Shown piece by piece: positions 54,672 through 64,000 of a stretch of DNA of 64,000 nt. Numbering within the stretch: the stretch's first letter is position 1; the number at the start of each line of letters is the position of its first letter. The stretch comes from Phytopythium helicoides (taxonomy: Eukaryota; Oomycota; Peronosporomycetes; Pythiales; Pythiaceae). A program made the translations under genes and the position numbers. Where the stretch lies: contig JANFNE010000043.1 of NCBI GenBank assembly GCA_024867545.1, positions 248,001 through 312,000 on the forward strand. Direction: 5' to 3'. The notes under the pieces are model-generated. The model was not told the origin of the DNA and searched no databases. It was given only the letters and a program-made list of their open reading frames with translations.

Positions 54672-55133
54672 GAGGCGTGTCAGCGCAGCGCTACGGAGAG
54701 ACCGCCAGCGCGGCATGCACCTGTCATGACGGAGGAGTCTCAGCGAATGGCCCTCCCTTCGCGTTTATGACAATGCGACGTGTGAGTCACACGTCACACG
54801 TTGTCGTGGACGCGTCTTGAAGCTGTCTTGCACCATTCCCCGCTCCTGAACAGCATGGAGGTCTCACTTGCGCCAGCAGACGACACCAGACAGGGGCGGC
54901 CCGAGACGAGAATGCTGCGCAATTGGCTTTCGCTGGTGATGCACCAGCCCCGAGGTGCGTCGGCCCGTATTTATAGTTTGAGAGCCGCTGATGCGACTGC
55001 GAACACACTCCGTGTCCGGTTCGCTCCTGTGAACACTTTTGGTGTGTCGTCATGAAGGATGAGGCCGCGCGCTTGAGCTCTCCACGGTCGGGTCCGACTG
55101 GTCGCCAGCGCCGTGTGAGCGACGGCAGCAGCC
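54672..55133. promoter_or_regulatory. divergent promoter region (methyltransferase / LRR gene)
   Basis: About 460 bp between oppositely directed starts. TATTTATAG at about 54970 is TATA-like and lies 165 bp upstream of the LRR start. Another ATG at 55052 opens a 69-codon frame that does not join the LRR frame unless a base is changed. Confidence 0.3.
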
Positions 55134-58100
55134 ATGGCCGCTCGCTTTCTGTCCCACGCCCGAGCGCGTCAGTCAACGCCAAGGAGGAAGAGCCTCGACG
55201 GCCCATGGGGACTCAAGCCCATGACTGTAGCGCCTCACAGACCGGAAGAACAGAGAGATGACACATTCCTCACGGCGCTGATCCACTCAACGCCTTCAGA
55301 CACCCCCAAAACGTCGAGGGCGAGAGCCCAGGAGCTGCGACCGCCGTCTCCGTTGGGAGCTCTCGACCCAGTGTTCGAGGTTGAGTACGTGGGTGTGGCA
55401 GTCGGCAGCGCAGACCCACCGGCCACGACCAATTACGTCGGTGCAGAGGCTGTGCACAAGTTCTGGCGTATCTTCCATCGCCAAGACGCTGTCAATAAGA
55501 ACAAAGCCATCGCCGCCGTTCCCACTCGTCCCTCGGGCTCCGATCATGAGCACCAGCACCACCATCGGCCACTATATTCACGAGCCGAGGGCAACGCTAG
55601 CGTTGTGAGCGGTGTGGACCGTCCCCGATCGGCGAGAACGACCTACTTGTCCGCCATCCGATCGATGAAGCTTTGCGCTGAGCCGATGGGCATCGTGCGT
55701 AGGCGAATCGTCGAGAAAGGTGGCACCGCATCGTCATCTGCATCATCTAGTGTTGGAGGTAGCACCTCACAAGAAGTCAACCTGAGCAGCTATCGTATGG
55801 GTGATAACTACGCAACAGCATTCAGCGCAGGCTTCCCCCTTATCCCAGGCATTGAAGCCCTCAACGTGGCGCACAACCGTATCAGCGACCGAGTGGCCGC
55901 CAATTTGATCTCCAGTGCGGTGGGAAGCGCATCCATGTCAAATCTACAGCAGCTCAACCTGTCCAACAACTGCCTGTCCATGTCTTCTGCGCTGGCACTT
56001 TGCGACTTATTGCGCGATTCCAAGACGCTCGTGGCGCTCAATCTGTCGCACAACCAGCTCAAGGATCGCGAAATACAGCTCCTATGTGATGCACTACAAA
56101 AGAATCAAACTTTGCTAAGGCTCCATTTGTCCGAAAACAAGTTTGGACTATTAGGAATGGCAAGTGTCGCCAAGTTTCTGGAAGAGAACGCCAAGATTGA
56201 GGAAGTCTATCTGTCGTGGAACCAGATCCGCGGCGCTGGAGCTCTCAAGATCGTGGAGGCACTCAAGTTCACGCCTCGCTGCGTGTGTGCGACCTGTCGT
56301 GGAACTCGCTAGCGTCCAACGATCTATTAAAGCCTCGAGCAATTATCTCGGCACTAGCGGACGCCCTTGCTAACAACAAGGTGCTCGCACACTTGGACCT
56401 TTCCAACAATCGTCTTGACATGGAGGACTGCTCGATTCTTGGGAAACAACTCGAAAACAACCAAACGCTGATCGGTCTTCACATGAGTGGCAATAGTGGC
56501 GTCATCGACTCGCGCGGGTTCTCCTCCCGAAGCTGAATGAAACAACTCTGCGGGACCAACACAAAAGCTACTCGATGGCTGTGTTCGAAGAAACGTACTG
56601 TGAGGCTGGGTCAGGCGTGTTCCCTGTACATCTGACTCCACTAGTGGACAAGAACTGCTGGTATTGCGCGCATTGGACAGAGTACAGGTTTGCATGGACA
56701 CCCTTATCCTCCCAGGGGCCATTCGGGGGATCTTCTGACACATTTGAGATCACGTCTGACATGTCTGTGCTACTTCATTTATCAATCGACGATTGGCGTG
56801 GAGTCCCCATGGACAAACGCGATGACGGCTCTTTTACTGCGTATCGGATCCTCCCGCCAGGACGTACCGAGTACTTCTTTTCAGTCATCGATAAGTCTGC
56901 AGCAGATACTACGGGAGCGGTTAGCTATCACTTTCTTCACGAAAAGCGCCACACACAGGTTGATCCACGCTGCAGGTCAGTCGATCGAGCAGAGGAAAAT
57001 GTTCGGGAGCATTGAGTTTGTAAACGTGTTGCGACTCGGAAGGCGTGACGGTCGCGACCCATGTAACACGCTTGTGCCTCGATCATCCGGCAAGCAGACA
57101 GAAAACAGGAGCTCGTGGGATATCAACAAGAGTGTGTTTGCACGACGCAAACGGGAATCGATGTGCCGCAATTTTGTCGACACGGACACGTTCGTAGCCA
57201 AAGCGTGCACGGCTGACTGGCGCCAGTGCAAAGTCGACCGGTTCATCAAGGACCCAGTGAGGAGGAAAGAAGTTGAGACGTGTGTAACCAAGTATTTCCG
57301 GGAGATCTGCAATCTGTATCGGCGCTACTGTGGTTTCAATGTGCTCACCAGCGTCGTCGGGCTGACTTCGTGCAACTCTGCGCTTGCGACCCAGCTACAG
57401 AATGACGTGACATGCATCCCGTGGGGAGGTTATATGGAATTCCTAGGTGAAGGCAAGATTCTCGACGAGAACTCCGACTATTGCAAAGCTGCCGACCTCG
57501 AGAACGTGTTTGTAGCCGCCAACCTCGAGTTGACGCAAGAAGCCAAAGAAAAAGATAATCCGGATCGCAGTCTCACGCGATTCGAGTTTCTAGAGACCAT
57601 CATCCGGATTGCAATCAACAAATATCACCGAAGTAAGTGGATGCAATGACACTTTGATGTAGTGGCAGGCAGGTGATTTATTGAAACGTTTGTGGCTTGC
57701 AGCCGGCTTGTGCGATACGCCAGCCAAGGCAGTGGAGAAACTCATGCAAGAAAACCTGTTGCCAATCAGTGCGGAGGACACGAATGAGTTCCGCAACCGA
57801 TTCCTGTACACAGAGGAGGTGAACGACATTTTCTCGGAGCACATCGCGCTGGTAGGATGTCTGTTTCGAAGGGTATGTCTGCTTTGTTCTGACACTTGAA
57901 TCCACAGCTGCAGGACATTTACATCTCCAACATGGGGAAATACTGCAAACCCGGAGAGAAGAAAGGAATGCAACTCATAGAGTTCCTCGTTCTGCTGTAC
58001 GTAGAAGCCTCACATTGCTCATTCGCTTCGTTGATTGCTCATCCTTTGTCACCATCTTGATAGCGAAAAGTACCAAGTTTACACCGACTTTTTCCGCGTC

Positions 58101-58772
58101 AAGGACGTCAAGGACCCATTCCTCGCATGCAAGCTCGTCGTGTTGGACGAAATGGCCAACACGAGCTACAAGAAGCTGTACATGACCGACTTCATGGAGC
58201 TTGCAGTGCGCGTGAGCATTCTGCGGTACCCTCCTCGGCCACTGACACTACCGGAGGTCGTCAAAAGCCTGCAGAAGCTGTTTGTGAACCATTTTTACAA
58301 GCACGAGGCGCTCTTAGACCAGTTTTGTGAGACGGTTGACCAAGCTGTGGTGCAGGACCGTGTCGAGGCGTTTGCTACCGCCATTGCGTCCCACAGGCGA
58401 CGAGATGAGGAGATCAGCAGCGGTAGTTCTACTCCTCGAGGAGGATCCGCCTCGAATCGCCGCACAAGCCGTCGGCAGCGACCGTCGGCAATCCAAGAGA
58501 GTCCCGCAGAGTCTCAAGAGCCGATCAGCAGCTCCATCGGTCCCAAGGGAACGGTGGAGAGCGTTCAGGACTCGGTAGAGCCCGTCGACGAATCGGCTCC
58601 AGCTGTTGAAGACCTGACAGCAGTGCCGGAAGTGGCAGCGGGCAGCCTTCTTCCCATCTCCAGTGCAGAGGCTCCACAAGAGGCCGGCGTGGAAGCAGCA
58701 GTGGCTGAAGCAGCAGTGGCTGAAGCAGCAGTGGTTGAAGTAGCGGGTATTGACGCGGGTGGAGCTGGTTGA
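55134..58772 (+). CDS. leucine-rich-repeat protein with long helical C-terminal region
   Basis: The N-terminal 220 residues are basic and Ser/Thr-rich. Residues about 225-440 form RI-type leucine-rich repeats: IEALNVAHNRISDRVAANLI, LQQLNLSNNCLSMSSALAL, LVALNLSHNQLKDREIQLLC, LLRLHLSENKFGLLGMASVA, VYLSWNQIRGAGALKIVEAL and LAHLDLSNNRLDMEDCSILG. Next comes a region reading EYRFAWTPLSSQGPFG and VLLHLSIDDWRGVPMD, then a helical part (DLLKRLWLAAGLCDTPAKAV, SEKYQVYTDFFRVKDVKD) and an acidic Ala/Glu/Val-rich tail with AAVAEAAVAEAAVVEVA. Introns at 57633-57672, 57873-57907 and 57997-58073 join the 3' exons in frame. One-base breaks occur near 56270, 56520 and 56960. LRR proteins of this size are often protein-interaction scaffolds; the exact role is unknown. 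Confidence 0.7.
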
Positions 58773-58904
58773 AGCGGTGCCGCCTATCGTTCCTGTACGT
58801 GCAGCAACCAGAACCCTGCTATCCACCACCCCCTCGCGGTGGCCGCTAGCGACTTCCCGTCACTTCCTGTTCCTCCAGCCAGGCGACAGGCGCAGCGGAT
58901 CGCC

Positions 58905-61366
58905 ATGAGCGCCAAGGCGGCGCCCAAGCACAAGGCGAAGCGCAAGTCGCTGGCCGAAGACTACGGCGGTGCGGTGGGTGAGGATCTGCTCGAGTATATG
59001 GCGGAGGAGGGCGGCGTGGTGGACTCGGTGGACGCCGTGGGCGCCTCCAGCAACCTCTCGCGCCGCATCCAGAACCGGCTGCTCAAGCTCAACGAGGTGG
59101 CGCAGCGCGCAGGCGGGCGACGGCGGCGCGGCCGACGGCGCAGCGCCAGCCTACTTTGACTTCTCCACGCTCAGCATGAAGAAGGACCACGCGGCGCGCC
59201 CCGTGTGGGTCTGCCCCAACGGCCGCATCTTCCTCGAGGCCTTCTCGCCCATCTACAAGCAGGCCTACGACTTCCTCGTCGCCATCTCCGAGCCAGTCTC
59301 CAGGCCAGAGTTCTTACACGAGTACAAACTCACGCCGTACTCGCTGTACGCGGCCGTGTCCGTTTCCATCGAGACGGAGAGCATCCTCAAGGTGCTCGAG
59401 CGCCTCTCCAAGAATCACCTGCCGGAGGTCATCGTCAGCTTTATACGAGACTGCACACTCAGCTACGGCAAGGCCAAGCTCGTGTTGCACCACAACGAGT
59501 ACTACGTAGAGAGCCTATATCCTGACGTGCTGCGCAAGCTGCTAGAGCACGACCACATCCGCGCCGCGCGCGTCAAGGAGACAGCCGAAGCCGCCGCAAC
59601 CACCACGGCCACCGCCATGGCCAACAGCAACACCGACGCGCCAGGCGGTCGTGCCGAGGACGGTGAGTTCATCCAGAAGGACGTCTCAGCCGAGGACCAG
59701 GCCAACCTGCAGTACCAGAAGCTGCTGAACGAGGACTACGAGACCGGGGATGACAACACCGCTAGTGCCAACCAGCAAAAGACGGTACGCACCGTATCGT
59801 TCAAGATCCGCAAGAATATGGTGGAGCAGGTTAAGCGTGCGTGCCTGGACCTGGACTACCCGCTCATGGAGGAGTACGACTTCCGCAACGACAAGACGAT
59901 CCCAGATATCGAGATGGACTTGAAACCCACGACGCGCATTCGCGAGTACCAGGAAAAGTCGCTGAGTAAGATGTTTGGTAACGGTCGTGCGCGTTCGGGT
60001 ATCATTGTGCTTCCTTGCGGCGCTGGTAAAACACTGACAGGTGTCACGGCTGCCTCGACCATCAAGAAGTCGTGTCTGTGTCCTATGCACATCGGCAGTG
60101 TCAGTCGAACAGTGGACGGCGCAGTTCAAGATGTGGACCAACATCCCGGAAAAGAAGATTGCGCGTTTCACATCAGTTGCCAAGGATTTTATCGACCCTG
60201 ACTCAGGCGTGATCGTCACGACGTATACGATGGTTGCGTTCGGCGGTAAGCGTGCGCGAGCTTCCGAAGAGGTCATGCAAATCATTCAAGGCCGCGAGTG
60301 GGGCTGCATTTTGCTCGATGAAGTGCACGTTGTCCCGGCCAAGATGTTCCGCAAAGTTATTGGATCGATCGCGTGCCACTGCAAACTGGGACTGACCGCC
60401 ACGCTTGTGCGTGAAGACGATCTAATTGGCGACTTGAACTTCCTTATCGGCCCAAAGCTGTATGAAGCCAACTGGATGGACCTCACGCAGAGCGGCTTCT
60501 TGGCCAACGTATCGTGCGTCGAGGTCTGGTGTCCCATGACAGGCGAGTTTTATCGCGAGTATCTGCGGGAGACCAAGAACGCTCGCCGCCGTGCGCTCTT
60601 GTACGTCGCAAATCCGAACAAGTTCACGGCTGCCGAATTCTTGATCCAGTATCACGAAAAGCGTGGCGATAAGATCTTGCTTTTCTCAGACGATGTATTT
60701 GCTTTGCGCCTGTATGCCACCAAACTAAACAAGGGCTACATTTACGGTGGCACTGGCGAGCGCGAACGTATGCGTCTTCTGCAGTCGTTCCGGAACTCGC
60801 CTCTCGTCAACGTGATCTGCATTTCCAAGGTTGGCGATACCTCAATCGATCTGCCAGAGGCGAACGTGATCATCCAGGTGTCGTCTCATTTCGGATCGCG
60901 ACGCCAAGAAGCGCAGCGCCTTGGTCGTATTCTGCGACCCAAGGCCAATGCCACTGGCGGGTTCAACGCCTTCTTTTACACACTCATCTCGACCGACACG
61001 CACGAGATGTTCTACTCGAACAAACGCCAGCAGTACCTCGTCGACCAGGGCTACACGTTCAAGGTCGTGACGGACCTGTACGACAAGGACACGTTCAAGG
61101 GTGTGTTCACGAAGAAAGAGGCGCAGCGGCAGCTTCTTAATGAGGTGCTGAGTGCAGACGTCGAGAGCGCGGCCAAGGACGAGAATGCGGCTATCCGTGA
61201 CGACGAGGACCTGTCACGACTCGAATTGGCCGGTGGCTCGCGCAAGAAGAAGAAGGCTGGGTCGCTCGGCGCGCTCTCTGGTGCGGATGGAACCAAGTAC
61301 ATGGAGTATTCTGCTGGACACGGAGCCAAGCAGCGCCACAATCTTTTCCGCGATCGCTACCGCTGA
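58905..61366 (+). CDS. ERCC3: XPB/ERCC3/Ssl2 DNA helicase-translocase of TFIIH
   Basis: XPB is the 3'-5' translocase of TFIIH that opens promoter DNA for RNA polymerase II and damaged DNA in nucleotide excision repair. Two one-base insertions (about 59110 and 60085) split the frame; removing them gives 819 residues, normal for the family. The N-terminus is basic (PKHKAKRKSLAEDYG). The damage-recognition region includes PVWVCPNGRIFLEAFSPIYK. Helicase motifs: GAGKT (Walker A), ILLDEVHVVPAKMFR (DEVH box), LGLTATLVREDD (motif III plus the RED element), FYREY and NPNKF of the thumb region, ISKVGDTSIDLPEANVIIQV, and RRQEAQRLGRILRPK (motif VI). The C-terminus is HNLFRDRYR. The ATG at 58905 (MSAKAAPK) fits the family; an upstream frame extension lacks an ATG. 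Confidence 0.95.
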
Positions 61367-61579
61367 TGCTTGACGAGTCACGTGGTCACACGCGGAGCCA
61401 TCTCAATGGGGTACTGGACTGAACTTCCACAGCACACCAATGAAGTGAGTGACTGGGTAGTAAAGATTCGAAACTTCTTACCATGCCAATATACTCACTC
61501 GGGAGATTTCACAAAGCTCACTCGTGTTGATCTCATGGCTTACGACACTACAGTATACAATTCCGTGAGCCTACAGCAC
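61367..61579. other. convergent 3' spacer
   Basis: Holds the 3' ends of XPB (+) and the transporter (-). No gene seen. Confidence 0.4.
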
Positions 61580-63136
61580 CTACGCCAAGTTGTCGGGCGT
61601 CTTGACCTCGTCGTACACGGGCGACGCCTTCTCCTGCTGGCGGGCGCGAGCGCCGCCGTTGAACAGCGGTTCGATCTCCTCGAGCACCAGACCAGTGGTC
61701 TCCGGACACAGGTACCAGACGAACACAAACGCGATGACTGTGCAGACCGAGAAGACGAAGAAGACACCGTTGATGTTGAGGCTCGGGAAGAGCTTGACGA
61801 CGTACGTCTGTGCGACAGCCATACCCCAGTTGCCGACCGTCGACACCGACACGGCCTTGGCACGCACGTTGAGCGGGAAGATCTCGGCGCAGTAGATCCA
61901 CGGCGTAGGACCCCAGCACACAGCGAAGTTGAACACGAAGAAGGCCGAGCCGAGCACGATCATGTAGCCCGAGAACTTGGAGCAGCCGGCGTCGTCCACG
62001 TTACCGTCGCAGCCAGCCGTGAAGAAAATGGCCGAGAACAGGTGTCCGAGCGTCATGCCGACGGCGCCAATGAGCAACAGGCGACGACGACCCATGGTGT
62101 CGACCCAACGCATGGCCGGGATGGTGGAGAGCATGTTGATACCCGAGAGCATGAGCACGGAGTAGTCACCCGCGCCCGTGATATCCTTGAAAATGAGGCC
62201 GCCGTAGGTGAAGATGGCGTTGATACCCGTGGCTTGCTGCAATACCTGCAGCATGAAGCCGATGAAGACGCGCTTGAGCACGGACGGCTCGAGCAGGTCC
62301 TTCCACGTGCTCGCGTTCTGCTCCTCCATGGCAACCTGCTCGCCGATGAGCTCCAGCTCGCGCTGCACACGGTCGGTCTGGCGCAGGCGCTTAAGCACGG
62401 CCTCAGCCTGGTCCTTGCCCTTGTGCAGGTACGTCCAGCGAGGACTCTCGGGGACACAGAAGATGCCGGCCATGACCACGATCGGTGGAATGAGTGCCAC
62501 GGCGTTCGTGTAGCGCCAGCCCTCCTCAACGTCCTTGATGAAGATGTTGACGAAGTTTGCGAGGAAAAGACCGATGGTGACAGTCATCTGCATGAATCCC
62601 GAGAGGAAGCCACGCAGCTCCTTGGGAGCCATCTCGGCGCCGAAGATGGGCAGCGAGAACGACGAGTTGCCGACGCCCACACCCTGGATGAAGCGCGCGA
62701 TGTACATGAGGCCGTGGTGCATGGCCGGCTGCAGGCACACCCAGATCGTGCCGATGCAGAAGAAGACGCCAGCCGTGAACACGCACATGCGGCGACCGAG
62801 CTTGTCAGCGATCACACCGCTGACGAGCGCACCGCAGACGCAGCCCAGCGTGTACATCATGTTGTACCAGAGCGTGAAGGTGGTCCACTTGTCCGGCAGA
62901 CTGTTGGTCGATGCCGTGCACTGGTCGTACGTGAAGTTGTTCCAGCCGACGCACCAGTCGTCGAGGAAGCCATCCATGACGAGCACGGCCGACGTGACAC
63001 CCTGGTCATAGCCGAAGAAGATGCCGCCGAGCGACGCGAATAGGCAGACGATGATGGCGTACGTGCGCGATCCCTCGGTGGGGGTGTCGTCGGCGCCGCC
63101 GGCGCCGTGGGTCGGGATGACTCCACCTCCGGCCAT
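61580..63136 (-). CDS. MFS sugar (hexose) transporter
   Basis: 518 residues from the ATG at 63136 with no introns or frame breaks. Sugar-porter family members carry hexoses across membranes, usually with protons. Signatures in order: GGIFFGYDQGVTSAV in helix 1, GVIADKLGRRMCVFTAG (loop 2-3 G-x3-D-x2-GRR), VPESPRWTYL (PESPR) before the central loop, QQATGINAIFTYGG in helix 7, RWVDTMGRRRLLLIG (second GRR loop), and CPETTGLVLEEIEPLF (PETxG) at the end. Twelve hydrophobic helices can be traced. A Cys-containing extracellular loop (WCVGWNNFTYDQC) carries a possible N-glycosylation site NFT. The upstream 80 in-frame codons are Pro/Ser/Ala-rich and unlike the family, so MAGGGVIPTHG is preferred. The closest pattern is plant STP/fungal HXT; substrate is not decided by sequence. 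Confidence 0.93.
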   Translation of the reverse strand: MAGGGVIPTHGAGGADDTPTEGSRTYAIIVCLFASLGGIFFGYDQGVTSAVLVMDGFLDDWCVGWNNFTYDQCTASTNSLPDKWTTFTLWYNMMYTLGCVCGALVSGVIADKLGRRMCVFTAGVFFCIGTIWVCLQPAMHHGLMYIARFIQGVGVGNSSFSLPIFGAEMAPKELRGFLSGFMQMTVTIGLFLANFVNIFIKDVEEGWRYTNAVALIPPIVVMAGIFCVPESPRWTYLHKGKDQAEAVLKRLRQTDRVQRELELIGEQVAMEEQNASTWKDLLEPSVLKRVFIGFMLQVLQQATGINAIFTYGGLIFKDITGAGDYSVLMLSGINMLSTIPAMRWVDTMGRRRLLLIGAVGMTLGHLFSAIFFTAGCDGNVDDAGCSKFSGYMIVLGSAFFVFNFAVCWGPTPWIYCAEIFPLNVRAKAVSVSTVGNWGMAVAQTYVVKLFPSLNINGVFFVFSVCTVIAFVFVWYLCPETTGLVLEEIEPLFNGGARARQQEKASPVYDEVKTPDNLA

Positions 63137-64000
63137 GGTTGGAGCTGAGCTGGCGTCTGGAGGGTGGACTGGTTGGCGGTTCTGCTTGGAGGCTGGCTGG
63201 CTGGCTGACGCTGCTTGGATAGTAGCGAGCAGTGGGACGCGAGCAGGAGAGCGCAAAAGGCAGAATGAGCTCGACGTCGTTGGTGGAGGGAGGCCTCTGG
63301 GGTGGCGCAAAGTTGGTGGCCAGAGTATTGAACAGGGTCCGTGACCCTCTCGTCTATCGGAAACAGAAGGCCTCATGAGTGCGCATTTGACGTGAGTGAT
63401 TCAAGTATAGGATATCTCTCGACGGTACGGTATGCTATGACACGCGACGACCGCATGACGAGCTTGAAGTTCCGCAGGTCTGCGTGGTGTGCTGGTGTGG
63501 GGTTCGTTGTGATGTGTCAAACCGACATGTGTCCAACTTGATTTATTTGCGCTGCGGGGGATCGTTTATACCCATCTGCGGGGCGGGCGAGGTTCGCCCC
63601 GCGAGCCGCTGCGATTTGCACCGCACCCGGTCCGCCGAGTTGACAGGCTGAAGCGCAACATATCGTATGAGACAAGCCGCTGTTGATCGACACAGCACCG
63701 CTTTTTAATCTCCCGTGCGGTGCCAAACGCTCTCATGTACCACAGAACTGGTTGATTTTTGGATCGGATAGCTCCCCAAGGAATCAATAAGACGAACTTT
63801 ACTCTCTTGCCTATAGTTCCAAGTGTGTTAGTGGCTGAAGCTTTTGCCAATCTACCCGACCAATACAAGTTGATGGCAATCCCAAAGTTGTCTAGTGCAG
63901 CACGAGCGTCCAGATTTTCAACGAAGATACTCTACAGTCATGAGCGTGAGCGTAACTGTATTCTTGTTGGCTCTCTGTGGCCATGAAAGGGTGCAAGTGG
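63137..64000. promoter_or_regulatory. promoter flank of the transporter and spacer to the window edge
   Basis: No gene is supported. The first 200 bp should contain the transporter promoter. A perfect 8-bp inverted repeat with a 9-base loop (GCGGGGCG at 63578-63585, CGCCCCGC at 63595-63602) stands out. A 75-codon plus-strand frame at 63759-63986 has no recognisable motif. Confidence 0.3.

Noticed and set aside
61370..63043. 557-codon plus-strand frame over the transporter
   Set aside because: It is antisense to an intact 12-helix transporter with all family motifs; its His/Glu/Asp-rich product is a typical antisense shadow.

Overview
The window looks like nuclear DNA of an oomycete (Phytophthora/Pythium type). 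Reasons: high GC, very compact gene spacing (convergent genes 35-45 bp apart), few short GT-AG introns, eukaryotic genes (XPB helicase, IFT54, IST1, fumarylacetoacetase, a 12-helix hexose transporter), annexin genes in a cluster, and modules resembling the PDR-type ABC transporters that oomycetes carry in large numbers. The species cannot be fixed from sequence alone.

Left part (1-6.4 kb): the 5' end of an annexin gene on the minus strand (1-562), then about 5.9 kb of gene-poor DNA holding an annexin relic, a retroelement RNase H relic and possibly a decayed Gly/Ser-rich gene.

Centre (6.4-36.8 kb): one enormous minus-strand coding stretch of about 30 kb without introns. I read it as a single gene for a protein of about 10,100 residues. 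Its N-terminus (MGGAEST, a myristoylation-type start) is followed by a degenerate PDR-like ABC module, a four-repeat annexin core, about 8,500 residues of Thr/Glu/Val-rich repeats in three families (258-, 306- and 270-bp units), a second annexin core, a second degenerate ABC module and a short tail. The domain order is mirror-symmetric, like a dumbbell. The frame is broken at about 13 places. Eight of these are one-base insertions where both bases of a position that varies between repeat copies stand side by side, so most look like consensus or assembly artefacts.

36.8-42.6 kb: a roughly 1.95-kb segmental duplication carrying two plus-strand annexin pseudogenes, separated by an unrecognised 304-residue ORF and a fold-back element.

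Right part (43-63.1 kb): a compact array of ordinary genes. In order: a BED-finger/hAT-transposase-derived protein (+), fumarylacetoacetase (-), IST1 (-), a small membrane protein (-), IFT54 with a duplicated N-terminal domain (+), a TrmH/SpoU RNA methyltransferase (-), an LRR protein (+), XPB/ERCC3 (+) and an MFS hexose transporter (-). Most conserved genes here carry one-base frame breaks, so the assembly has an appreciable indel error rate and these breaks should not be read as gene loss.
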